NCBI RefSeq assembly: GCF_014251955.1
Contig: NZ_CP059203.1
Span: 487,963-551,962 of the forward strand
Direction: 5' to 3'
Origin: Blattabacterium cuenoti
Lineage (GTDB): Bacteria > Bacteroidota > Bacteroidia > Flavobacteriales > Blattabacteriaceae
DNA: 64,000 bases
Shown here: positions 27,948 to 36,760 of the stretch, one piece after another
How positions within the stretch are numbered: position 1 is the stretch's first letter
How the letters are laid out: each line of letters opens with the position of its first letter
The notes under the pieces: model-generated
What the model saw: only the letters and a program-made list of their open reading frames with translations
Database searches by the model: none
Told to the model about the DNA's origin: nothing
Translations under genes and position numbers: made by a program

Positions 27948-28748
27948 ATGTTAACATTATATAATAAAACAAATATTTACTATGAAATAAAAGGAAATAA
28001 AAATGAAATAACCATTATTTTTCTTCATGGATTTATGGAAAGCTTAGAAATTTTCAAAAAAATTTCCAATTTTCTTTCCGAAAAATATAAAGTCATCTTA
28101 ATGGATTTTCCTGGTCATGGAAAAAGTACTTTTTTAGAAAAAAAAATTTTTTCTATGGAAAAATCCGCTGAAATAGTCAAATATCTTTTAGAAAAAGAAA
28201 AAATAGAAAAAGCAGTTTTTGTAGGTCATTCTATGGGAGGATATGTTGCTTTAGCTCTTGCAGAAAAAAATCCAGAAGTATTTTTAGGATTATGTTTACT
28301 TCATTCTACAGCATCATCTGACACATTTGAAAGAAAAAAAAACCGTATTAGGTCTATACAACTTATAACAGAAAATTATCCTTTATTTGTTTCGACTAGT
28401 ATCAATAAATTATTGAATCCTAATAAATTTAATTTATTACAAAAAGAATTCAATTTTCTAAAAAAAATAGCAATCTCCACTTCCGTAGGGAGTGTACTTT
28501 CATTTTTAAGAGGAATGTTGATTCGTAAAGATCGAAGATTTTTATTAAAAAAAACTAAATTTCCTAAATTATATATAATAGGCATTTATGATTTAATTCT
28601 TGATGCAAAAAAAATTTGTGATGAATCAAAAAACGGATACAAAAGCAATTTCATAAATATACCAACAGGTCATATGGGACCACTAGAAAACCCCAATAAA
28701 ATAATAAAAATATTAGAAAATTTCATATTTTATTGCATTATGAAATGA
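27948..28748 (+). CDS. Alpha/beta hydrolase
   Basis: The 266-residue protein has the hydrolase fold. The oxyanion region is IIFLHGFMESLE, the nucleophile elbow is GHSMGGYVAL with Ser in G-x-S-x-G, and the catalytic His is in PTGHMGPLENP near the C-terminus. The open frame extends upstream to a TTG at 27921, but the ATG at 27948 precedes the conserved strand. The substrate is unknown. Confidence 0.85.
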   Translation: MLTLYNKTNIYYEIKGNKNEITIIFLHGFMESLEIFKKISNFLSEKYKVILMDFPGHGKSTFLEKKIFSMEKSAEIVKYLLEKEKIEKAVFVGHSMGGYVALALAEKNPEVFLGLCLLHSTASSDTFERKKNRIRSIQLITENYPLFVSTSINKLLNPNKFNLLQKEFNFLKKIAISTSVGSVLSFLRGMLIRKDRRFLLKKTKFPKLYIIGIYDLILDAKKICDESKNGYKSNFINIPTGHMGPLENPNKIIKILENFIFYCIMK

Positions 28749-28786
28749 TTGTATCCACTTTTTTTCATATTTTATGAAATAATTAA

Positions 28787-29375
28787 ATGAATAAAAAAAA
28801 ATTAAGAATCAAATATTTATTTGATAGAAAATCTCTTTCTAAAAAAGAAATTTTAAAAAAAAGTTATGACATTTTTTTTAAATTAAAAAAACTTTTTATA
28901 TGGAACAAAAAATATTATCATATTTTCTTACCTATACAGAAACATAACGAAATTAATACATTTATTATTATCAATTTTCTTTTAAAAAAAAAAATGTGTT
29001 ACCGTTCCTCATTCAAATTTTTATAAATTATCCATAGATAATTGTTTTTTTAATGAAAAAACTTTATTAATAGAAAATCAATATGGAATTCTAGAACCTA
29101 AAAAAAAACATATAATCCCTCCTCACCTTATTGAGGTAATATTTATTCCATTATTAATTTTTGATTTTAAAGGATATCGTATTGGTTATGGAAAAGGATT
29201 TTATGATAGATTTCTCATGTTATGTAAAAAAAATGTTATCAAAATAGGATTAAGTTTTTTTTCTCCTATAAAAAGAATTGAACCTATACATAAAAATGAT
29301 CTCATTCTAGATATAGGGATCACTGTCAATCAAGTTTTATTTTTTAATAAAAAATTCAAGAAAAAAACACTTTAA
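28787..29375 (+). pseudogene. 5-formyltetrahydrofolate cyclo-ligase, frameshifted in A11 tract
   Basis: The enzyme turns 5-formyl-THF back into 5,10-methenyl-THF. Frame one gives the N-terminus (MNKKKLRIKYLFDRKSLSKK) and stops at 29026. After the A11 run at 28984 the other frame continues with VPHSNFYKLSIDN, LLIENQYGILEP and the family signature RIGYGKGFYDRFL, ending at 29375. Removing one A restores a full-length protein of the usual size. It is a recent pseudogene, a sequencing error, or a gene rescued by slippage. Its 3' end overlaps convergent rseP by 20 bases. Confidence 0.88.
28984..28994. repeat. A11 homopolymer at the frame break of the folate cyclo-ligase
   Basis: Eleven A bases lie exactly where the two coding frames must join. 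Ten A bases would restore the frame. It is a candidate transcriptional slippage site. Confidence 0.95.
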
Positions 29376-30705
29376 AAATATCCCAAATAATAACCATCAT
29401 CATGATCAAACTAATCATTAAAAATCCAATGAAAGTACAACGTTCAAAAATGATTTCTTTAATCCTTTTTTTTGTGATCATTTCTATTAAAATAAAGAAG
29501 ATATACCCTCCATCTAATGAGGGAATAGGAAATAAATTTAGAAAAGCTAGCCAAATAGATAAAGTAGCTGTTAAAGACCAAAAAATATACCAGTTCCATT
29601 GGGTAGGAAATTCTTTTGCCATAGAAAAAAAACTACCTATTTGTTTATAAGCTTTAGTTTTTATATGAAAAACATTTTTCAAAAAAAAGATTTGATTTTT
29701 TAATACTTCCCAAGTTTTTTTCCCCCCATAAATCAAACTTTCAATTATAGAAAAATTCTTTTTTTCAAAAGAAAAAATTTGATTCAAATCCATAAAATTT
29801 TTTAAATAAATCCCTAAAAATCCTTTTTTATTTAAAAAAACTTTTTTTTGAATAAGGGAACCATTTCTATTAATAGAGAAGTCTACAGTTTTATTTTTGT
29901 ATTTTGATACAATATCTTTTAATTGATCGGAAAATAAAATAAATTCAGAATTAACTTCTATAATTTCATCATTTTTTTTTAGTCCTGATTTATCTGCTTC
30001 TGAGTTTTTAACTACATAATTTATAATAGGAGGAATACGGGGTTTAATAAAAGGTCTAAATTCTTTTCTATCAAAAAGAAATCTTTTTTTATCATCTGTC
30101 AATGATAAATTTAGAATTTTTCCCATTCTATCTACAGTAATTGAATTTCCTAAAAGAATAGCTTTAGGAAGATCATTAAAATACGAAATATATTTTCCAT
30201 TTATAAATAAAATGCGATCTCCATTTTCTAATCCAATTTTTTTTCCAAAAGAATCTACTTCAATTCCGAATCTTACATTTTTTGTAGGAAGATTTGTTTC
30301 TCCATATTTAAATAATAAAGAAGAAAAAATGATAATAGATAATAACACATTGAAAAAAATTCCTCCTGATAGAATTAATAATCGTTTTATTGCAGATTTT
30401 GAACGAAATTCCCAATATTTTTTTTTATTATTATTCTCTGAATCTGAATGAGAAGCAACATCTTCATTCATCATCATTCCAGATATTTTAACATAACCTC
30501 CTAAAGGAAGCCATCCTATTCCATAAATAGTTTGTCCTATTTTTCTTTTAATAATGGAGAACCAAGGATCAAAAAACAAAAAAAATCTATCAACACGTAC
30601 TTTAAATATTTTAGCAAATAAAAAATGACCTAATTCATGAATAACAATCAATATAGAAATACTAAGAAACAACTGTATAGATCTAATGAAAACAGATATC
30701 ATCAT
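29356..30705 (-). CDS. rseP: Site-2 zinc metalloprotease RseP
   Basis: RseP is an intramembrane protease that cleaves anti-sigma factors and signal-peptide remnants. The active-site HELGH (His23, Glu24, His27) lies in the first helix, a second metal-ligand region NLFPIPSLDGGYIFF in a later helix, and PDZ-like domains lie between (about residues 150-290, with SGLKKNDEIIEVN). The 449 residues are typical. Its 3' end overlaps the cyclo-ligase remnant. Confidence 0.94.
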   Translation of the reverse strand: MMISVFIRSIQLFLSISILIVIHELGHFLFAKIFKVRVDRFFLFFDPWFSIIKRKIGQTIYGIGWLPLGGYVKISGMMMNEDVASHSDSENNNKKKYWEFRSKSAIKRLLILSGGIFFNVLLSIIIFSSLLFKYGETNLPTKNVRFGIEVDSFGKKIGLENGDRILFINGKYISYFNDLPKAILLGNSITVDRMGKILNLSLTDDKKRFLFDRKEFRPFIKPRIPPIINYVVKNSEADKSGLKKNDEIIEVNSEFILFSDQLKDIVSKYKNKTVDFSINRNGSLIQKKVFLNKKGFLGIYLKNFMDLNQIFSFEKKNFSIIESLIYGGKKTWEVLKNQIFFLKNVFHIKTKAYKQIGSFFSMAKEFPTQWNWYIFWSLTATLSIWLAFLNLFPIPSLDGGYIFFILIEMITKKRIKEIIFERCTFIGFLMISLIMMMVIIWDIFKVFFS

Positions 30706-30906
30706 TTCTAATGATTATTTGTTAATTTATTTTGGTAAATTTAAAACTTTATTTCATTTTTTTTCATTACTACTATACTAATGAGTAATTTCATACTTTT
30801 TATAAAAATCAAGATTCTTATTCTCGTTTCATGATCTTATTCTTCTTATTAAAGAAAGAAAAGGATATTGATTTTTTTTATTGTTGAATTTTAAATACAT
30901 AATAGT

Positions 30907-31164
30907 TTGAATTTATCTAATCTTAAAAAAGGAGAAAAAGGAATTATTAAAGGATATAAAAATGAGGATTTTCCCATAAAATTATTAGAATTAGGAGTTT
31001 TACCTGGAGTGAAATTTGAAATACTTTTTGTCTCTATTTTTTATGATCCACTCTGTATTAGATATGAACAATCTTGTTTAGCTTTACGTAAAAAAGAAGC
31101 GGAAAATATTTTAATAGAACCTATTTTTATTTTTGATAATAATGCAGCAACAAAGAAGAATTAA
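30907..31164 (+). CDS. feoA: Ferrous iron transport protein FeoA
   Basis: The 85-residue SH3-like protein aids FeoB. Typical features are LKKGEKGIIKGYKNED, LLELGVLPGVKFEIL and CIRYEQSCLALRKKEAENI. The only plausible start is TTG at 30907. It overlaps feoB by 23 bases (coupled translation). The 200-base leader upstream is AT-rich without a clear operator. Confidence 0.9.
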   Translation: MNLSNLKKGEKGIIKGYKNEDFPIKLLELGVLPGVKFEILFVSIFYDPLCIRYEQSCLALRKKEAENILIEPIFIFDNNAATKKN

Positions 31165-33214
31165 ATTGGCACTTGTTGGAAATCCAAACGTTGGAAAAAC
31201 TTCTTTGTTCAATAAATTAACTGGACTTAATCAAAAAGTAGGAAATTACTTAGGAGTCACCGTTGATAAAAAAATAGGATATTTTTTTTATGAAAATATT
31301 TATTATCAGATAGTCGATCTTCCTGGAACTTATAGTCTATATCCTTCATCTGAAGATGAAGAAGTTGTTTGTCAATTATTATTAAATAATACAACAGAAA
31401 ATATTGATTATCCAGATAAAATTATTGTGGTAGCAGATTCTTCTAATATAAAAAAAAGTCTTCTATTGTTTAGACAAATACAAGACTTAGGATTTCCTGT
31501 ATTATTCATATTGAATATGTTTGATGAAGCAAAAAAAAAGGGAGTTGTTATTGATATCAATAAGCTTAAAAAATTTTTGATTACAGAAATCGTATTGATC
31601 AATGCAAGGAAAGGAATAGGAGTAGAAGAAGTTAAAAAAAAAATAAAAAATCTGGAAAAAAAAACCAAAAATGATTTTTTTTTCAATCCAGGATTTCGTT
31701 ATCATATTGCTATTCAAGATGTAAAAAATAGTTATTCAGTAACTACTTATAAAGCTTGGTACTACTTAGCCAATAACAATCAAAATTTTTTAAAAAAAAA
31801 TAATATCCTAAAAAAAATTAAAAAAAAACATAATATCATTTCCAGAAGATTACAAATTAAAGAAACATTAGATAGATATGAAGAAATAGGAAAAATTTTC
31901 TCTAAAACAGTTTCTGAAAAAAATTCAGAAAAAGAAAAATCACATTTAGAATTTTCCAAAAAAATAGATAATTTTCTGGTATTACATCCTTTATGGGGAT
32001 ATTTCATTTTTTTTCTTTTTCTATTTATTATTTTTCAAAGTGTTTTTTTTTGGTCGGAAAAACCTAAAAAAATTATAGAATTTTTTTTTTCTTTTATTCA
32101 AAAAAAACTAGAAAATGTTTATTCAGGACCCTTAAACAATTTTATTTTGAAAGGAGTTTTACCTGGAATTCGCTCCATAATCACTTTTATTCCACAAATT
32201 TCTATTTTATTATTTTTCCTTCTTCTTATGGAAGAAACCGGTTATATAAGTAGAGTCATATTTTTAATGGATAGAATCATGCGTCCATTTGGATTAAATG
32301 GGAAAAGTGTAGTCCCTCTTATTTCTAGTGTTGCTTGTGCTATCCCAGCAGTAATGTCTGCTAGACATATTGAAAATCCTAGAGATCGTTTAATTACTAT
32401 TCTAGCAACTCCTTTTATGACATGTTCTGCTAGATTACCTATCTATACATTAATTATCTCTCTAGTCATTCCGGATAAAAAATGGTTTTTTATTCAATTA
32501 AGAGGAATAGTTCTTATGGGAATGTATCTATTAGGAATTTTTTCCGCTTTGAGCATGTCTATGATTCTTCATAAACTTTTGAAAAAAAATTATCAAAGTC
32601 ATCTTATTATGGAAATCCCTACTTATAAGTGGCCCATGTTCAGAAATATATTCATGACTTTATGGATAAATTTAAAATCATTCATTTTTAATGCAGGAAA
32701 AATGATTTTGTTAGTTAGTGTATTAGTTTGGGTTTTAGGATCTTTTGGTCCTTCAGAATCTAAATCTAAAGGTTATATTGTTTTTGAAAATATGATTAAA
32801 AAAAAAGAATTACCTAATTCTTATTTAGGGTTATTAGGAAAAAAAATGGAACCTTTTATTAAACCATTAGGATATGATTGGAAAATAGGGATAGGATTAC
32901 TTTCTTCTTTTGTCGCAAGGGAAGTATTTGTTAGTACTATGTCATCTCTATATAGTATAGAAAAAAAAGAAAATTTTTTATTATTAAAGGAGAAAATGAA
33001 AAAAAAAGGATTTCAGGAAATTCCTGCATATAATAATAACATTGCTACAGGAATTTCTTTGCTATTTTTTTATGCTTTTTCTATGCAATGCATGAGTACA
33101 TTATCTATAATAAAAAAAGAAACAAAATCTTGGAAATGGCCTATTATACAATTTATTTTTATGACAATATTAGCTTATCTTTCTTCTTTTTTTGTATATC
33201 AAATATTAAAATAA
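31142..33214 (+). CDS. feoB: Ferrous iron transporter FeoB
   Basis: FeoB is a GTP-dependent Fe(II) importer of the inner membrane. The start is set at the ATG at 31142; the frame also opens three codons earlier at a TTG. The N-terminal G domain has G1 GNPNVGKTS, G3 DLPGTYS and G4 NMFDE. The membrane part has the two Gate regions (IPQISILLFFLLLMEETGYISR, and VAREVFVSTMSSLY). The length is about 690 residues, close to the family norm. Confidence 0.95.
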   Translation: MQQQRRIKLALVGNPNVGKTSLFNKLTGLNQKVGNYLGVTVDKKIGYFFYENIYYQIVDLPGTYSLYPSSEDEEVVCQLLLNNTTENIDYPDKIIVVADSSNIKKSLLLFRQIQDLGFPVLFILNMFDEAKKKGVVIDINKLKKFLITEIVLINARKGIGVEEVKKKIKNLEKKTKNDFFFNPGFRYHIAIQDVKNSYSVTTYKAWYYLANNNQNFLKKNNILKKIKKKHNIISRRLQIKETLDRYEEIGKIFSKTVSEKNSEKEKSHLEFSKKIDNFLVLHPLWGYFIFFLFLFIIFQSVFFWSEKPKKIIEFFFSFIQKKLENVYSGPLNNFILKGVLPGIRSIITFIPQISILLFFLLLMEETGYISRVIFLMDRIMRPFGLNGKSVVPLISSVACAIPAVMSARHIENPRDRLITILATPFMTCSARLPIYTLIISLVIPDKKWFFIQLRGIVLMGMYLLGIFSALSMSMILHKLLKKNYQSHLIMEIPTYKWPMFRNIFMTLWINLKSFIFNAGKMILLVSVLVWVLGSFGPSESKSKGYIVFENMIKKKELPNSYLGLLGKKMEPFIKPLGYDWKIGIGLLSSFVAREVFVSTMSSLYSIEKKENFLLLKEKMKKKGFQEIPAYNNNIATGISLLFFYAFSMQCMSTLSIIKKETKSWKWPIIQFIFMTILAYLSSFFVYQILK

Positions 33215-33223
33215 AATAAAAAT

Positions 33224-33346
33224 ATGTGGCAATACATTGTTATTGGAATATTTTTTTTGTATTCCATAATTTATTTGTTTAAAACTTTATTGAAATCTTT
33301 CTCGTTAAAAAAAAACTTTTGTAAAAAAAAATGCAATTGTAAATGA
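33224..33346 (+). CDS. FeoB-associated Cys-rich membrane protein (40 aa)
   Basis: This short gene starts 9 bases after feoB. It encodes one membrane helix (about residues 4-20, starting QYIVIGIFFLY) followed by a basic tail ending CKKKCNCK. That layout matches the FeoB-associated Cys-rich protein family seen after feoB in Bacteroidetes and Firmicutes. A role in iron handling with FeoB is inferred from position. Confidence 0.75.
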   Translation: MWQYIVIGIFFLYSIIYLFKTLLKSFSLKKNFCKKKCNCK

Positions 33347-33352
33347 TTTTTT

Positions 33353-34357
33353 TTATTTCTCTATTTTTTTCCATCCAATAGAAGAATAGATAACATTTTT
33401 AAAAAAATCAGACAAAGATATTCCTGCTATTTTTAATTGTTTTGGAAAAATACTTTCTTCAGAAAGACCAGGAACCGTATTGATTTCTAAAAAAAATGGA
33501 ACTCCGTTTACAAGAATATATTCCGATCTAGATATTCCTGATAAATTTAATATTTGATATATTTTTTTCGATAATATTTGAATTTCTTTTTCAACTTTTG
33601 GGAATAATCTAGCAGGGGTTATTTCTTGAGACTCTCCAGAATATTTTGATTCAAAATCAAAAAAATCATTTTTGCTAATTATTTCTGTAATTGGCAAAAC
33701 TTTAATTTTGTTATTAAAAGATATCACCCCTACGGAAATTTCTGTCCCTTTTAGGTAGGATTCTATAATGATCTCGTTATCTATTTTAAAAGCTTTCTCT
33801 ACTGCATAAAAAAATTTTTCTTTTTCATACACTTTAGATATTCCTAAACTAGATCCAGATCTATTAGGTTTTACAAAACATGGCAATCCTACTTTATTAA
33901 ATATTTTTTTTTCGCAAAAAGATTGATTTTTATTCAAAAAAAAGGATACAGCTGTATTGATTCCAAATTCTCTCAATAAAGAGAGACAATATTTTTTATT
34001 AAAAGTTATACTTGCATGATGAAAATGACATCCTGTATAAGGAATTTTTAATAAATGAAAATAAGCTTGTAGGATTCCATCTTCCCCTGGAGTTCCATGA
34101 ATAACATTAAAAACGCAATCAAATTTTAAAATTTGATTTTCTGAAAGACAAACTGTAAAATCATGTTTATTAACAAAATATTCATGATTGGTTTTATTAT
34201 CTATTAAAACCCATTTATCCCTAAAAATATGTATTTGATACGGATCAAACTCTTCTTTATTTAAATTATTATAAACTTCTTTTCCACTTTTGAGTGATAT
34301 GACAGACTCTTCTGTATCCCCGCCCATAATAATGGCTATTTTTTTCTTTTTTTTCAT
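33353..34357 (-). CDS. ddl: D-alanine--D-alanine ligase
   Basis: Ddl joins two D-alanines for the peptidoglycan stem peptide. ATP-grasp features include IAIIMGGDTEESVISLKSG at the start, HGTPGEDGILQAYFHLL, LPCFVKPNRSGSSLGISKV and FFLEINTVPGLSEESIFP, which holds the metal ligand Glu-x-Asn. The 334 residues are usual. It converges with the Feo cluster. Confidence 0.96.
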   Translation of the reverse strand: MKKKKKIAIIMGGDTEESVISLKSGKEVYNNLNKEEFDPYQIHIFRDKWVLIDNKTNHEYFVNKHDFTVCLSENQILKFDCVFNVIHGTPGEDGILQAYFHLLKIPYTGCHFHHASITFNKKYCLSLLREFGINTAVSFFLNKNQSFCEKKIFNKVGLPCFVKPNRSGSSLGISKVYEKEKFFYAVEKAFKIDNEIIIESYLKGTEISVGVISFNNKIKVLPITEIISKNDFFDFESKYSGESQEITPARLFPKVEKEIQILSKKIYQILNLSGISRSEYILVNGVPFFLEINTVPGLSEESIFPKQLKIAGISLSDFFKNVIYSSIGWKKIEK

Positions 34358-34574
34358 TTTTATTATTTCATATTATTTTTTATTATATACTACAACAAAC
34401 ATTATCCGGAATAAATAATTAATGTAAAATAATAGAATCTTCTCCTTTTCTTCTTATTTTTTTTATCCATTCTAAAAATTAAGAATAAGGAAAAAAGGAA
34501 TAATGAATTTCTTTTTTTTTATCTTTATTTTTTCCTTAAAAAGATATAATAAAATTTTTATATGTTTTTGTAAC

Positions 34575-35555
34575 ATGAATTATTCAAAATTCTGTTTAAT
34601 ATTCATAATTAATTTATTAATCGCTATATTAATTTTATATAAAATCACTGATTTTTCATTAAAATGGGTTGATTTTTACACAAAACACGGATCTTATGTT
34701 GTAGTTCCTAATCTTCGTGACTTAACTTTAGATCAATCTATAGATCTTTTAAAAAAATTAGGATTGAAGTACGATGTAGATACATCACGTTATGATCCTT
34801 ATTTTAAACCTTATCAAGTTATTTCCTTTTCTCCAGAAGCAGGAGATCATGTGAAAATAGGAAGACACATATATCTACAAGCTAATGCAAAAACATTCCA
34901 ATCTACTGCTACTGTGTTACCCAATATTATAAATAAAAATAAGCGTACAGCTATAAAATTGCTTCAATCTAATCATATTTTCGTTAAAAAAATAAAATAT
35001 ATTATGATTAATGATCCTTCTTCTAAAGATATTGTTTTGAAAGTTTTTTATCAAGGTAAATCGATTAAATCTGGACATATCTTACCAAATCAAGATTCAG
35101 TAACTTTACTGATTGGAAAGGGATACGAAAAAAATAATTTTGTTATCGTTCCAAATGTAATTGGAATGGATTTGCATACTGCTACTTCTATTTTGAAAGA
35201 AAAATCATTTAACATTATTAATTTTTATTACGATCATTCATCATCAGATACTTATGATAATAATAATCAGAGTAGTAGTATCAAAAATGAAGCAAAAGTA
35301 TATCGTCAAAACCCTTATCCTGGGAATAAAATACATCAAAATAAAAAATATATTGAGATTTGGATAACTTCTTCTTCTACGAAGAAAAAGAACAATTCTA
35401 AACCAAAAGAATTATTGGAAAATTTAATACAATCATCATATGAAATTCATAAAAATGAATATCATTCCGTTAAAAACAATTTAGAAGATAAAAATCATTT
35501 AACAAATAAAGAAAAAAAAACAAAAATTGAAATAAAAGAAAATGAAAGTAAATAA
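34575..35555 (+). CDS. PASTA-domain membrane protein
   Basis: An N-terminal membrane helix (about residues 6-25) is followed by three PASTA repeats (VVPNLRDLTLDQSIDLLKKL, VLPNIINKNKRTAIKLL and VVPNVIGMDLHTATSILKE) and a basic, low-complexity tail. PASTA domains bind peptidoglycan or muropeptides. There is no kinase or transpeptidase domain. The open frame begins at 34503, but the second ATG (34575) lies directly before the helix. It sits between ddl and rluD, which hints at wall sensing. Confidence 0.82.
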   Translation: MNYSKFCLIFIINLLIAILILYKITDFSLKWVDFYTKHGSYVVVPNLRDLTLDQSIDLLKKLGLKYDVDTSRYDPYFKPYQVISFSPEAGDHVKIGRHIYLQANAKTFQSTATVLPNIINKNKRTAIKLLQSNHIFVKKIKYIMINDPSSKDIVLKVFYQGKSIKSGHILPNQDSVTLLIGKGYEKNNFVIVPNVIGMDLHTATSILKEKSFNIINFYYDHSSSDTYDNNNQSSSIKNEAKVYRQNPYPGNKIHQNKKYIEIWITSSSTKKKNNSKPKELLENLIQSSYEIHKNEYHSVKNNLEDKNHLTNKEKKTKIEIKENESK

Positions 35556-35747
35556 AATAATAAGAAACAAAAGAAAGCATTTATTAATAATAATATAAAA
35601 AAATAGAATGAAAGATAGATTTTCCTCCCTATCTTCCTAACTTATTTATATTTATATATTTATTTATTATAAAAAAAAAAGAACTCCAACCACGTTCCAT
35701 TACTTACGTCCGTATAAGTTATAATAAAATAAAATACATTTGAAAGA

Positions 35748-36758
35748 ATGTCTCTATTTAAATTTATTGCAAATAAAGATCAGAAACCTATTAGAATTGA
35801 TAAATTTTTAATACAATCAATCCCAAATATTAGTAGAAATCAAATTCAAAAGTCGACTCATTCAGGAAAAATTTTAGTCAATCAACGTATTATCAAAAAA
35901 AATAATTATAAAATAAAACCTTTTGATATCGTGATAGCAGAAACAATTTCTACACCTGTTTTAGACTTAGAATACAGAAATATTATTGAAGAAAAAATCC
36001 CTATTAATATTCTTTATGAAGATGAAGATATTATAGTTATTAATAAACCTGCGGGAATGGTAGTACATCCAGGATTTGGTCATAAAAAAGGAACATTAAT
36101 TCATGGGATTAAATATCATTTAAAAAATTTTTCTCATCAAAAAAAATTTCCTCCTAGATTAGGGTTAATTCACAGAATTGATAAAGATACCTCAGGATTA
36201 CTTCTTATAGCAAAAAATGAATCTTCTCAAAAAGGGTTATTTCAACAATTTTTTTATAAAACTATTAAGAGAAAATATATCGCTTTAGTATGGGGGACTT
36301 TACAGAAAGAAAAAGGAAGTATAACTGGATTTATCGGAAGAGATCCTAAAAATAGAAAAAGGATGATTTTATTCCAAACCCCTTCTAAAGGAAAATATTC
36401 AATAACTCATTATAAAGTTTTGGAAAAATTTCAAAATATAACATATATTTCCTGTCATCTAGAAACAGGAAAAACACATCAAATAAGAGCTCACTTCAAA
36501 TATTTAGGGAATCCATTATTTAATGATTCTACTTATGGAGGAAATCAAATTTTGATGAAAAAAAAATTTTCAAAAAAAAATATTGAATTTTTCAATAAAT
36601 GTTTAAAAATTTTACAAAGACAAGCATTACATGCTATTTGTCTTTCTTTTATTCATCCAAATAATAAAAAAAAATATCATTTTACATGTCCAATTCCTGA
36701 AGATTTTCAAAATGTTTTACAACAATGTAAAAAACAACAACTTTTAGAAAAAAATTAA
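35748..36758 (+). CDS. rluD: 23S rRNA pseudouridine synthase RluD family
   Basis: This RluA-family synthase normally modifies 23S rRNA helix 69. The S4 domain is at about residues 17-80 (IRIDKFLIQSIPNISRNQIQ). The catalytic block HRIDKDTSGLLLIAKN holds the active aspartate, and LETGKTHQIRAHF and LHAICLSFIHP follow. The length is about 336 residues. RluD versus RluC assignment rests on length and synteny, not on proof. Confidence 0.9.
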   Translation: MSLFKFIANKDQKPIRIDKFLIQSIPNISRNQIQKSTHSGKILVNQRIIKKNNYKIKPFDIVIAETISTPVLDLEYRNIIEEKIPINILYEDEDIIVINKPAGMVVHPGFGHKKGTLIHGIKYHLKNFSHQKKFPPRLGLIHRIDKDTSGLLLIAKNESSQKGLFQQFFYKTIKRKYIALVWGTLQKEKGSITGFIGRDPKNRKRMILFQTPSKGKYSITHYKVLEKFQNITYISCHLETGKTHQIRAHFKYLGNPLFNDSTYGGNQILMKKKFSKKNIEFFNKCLKILQRQALHAICLSFIHPNNKKKYHFTCPIPEDFQNVLQQCKKQQLLEKN

Positions 36759-36760
36759 AT

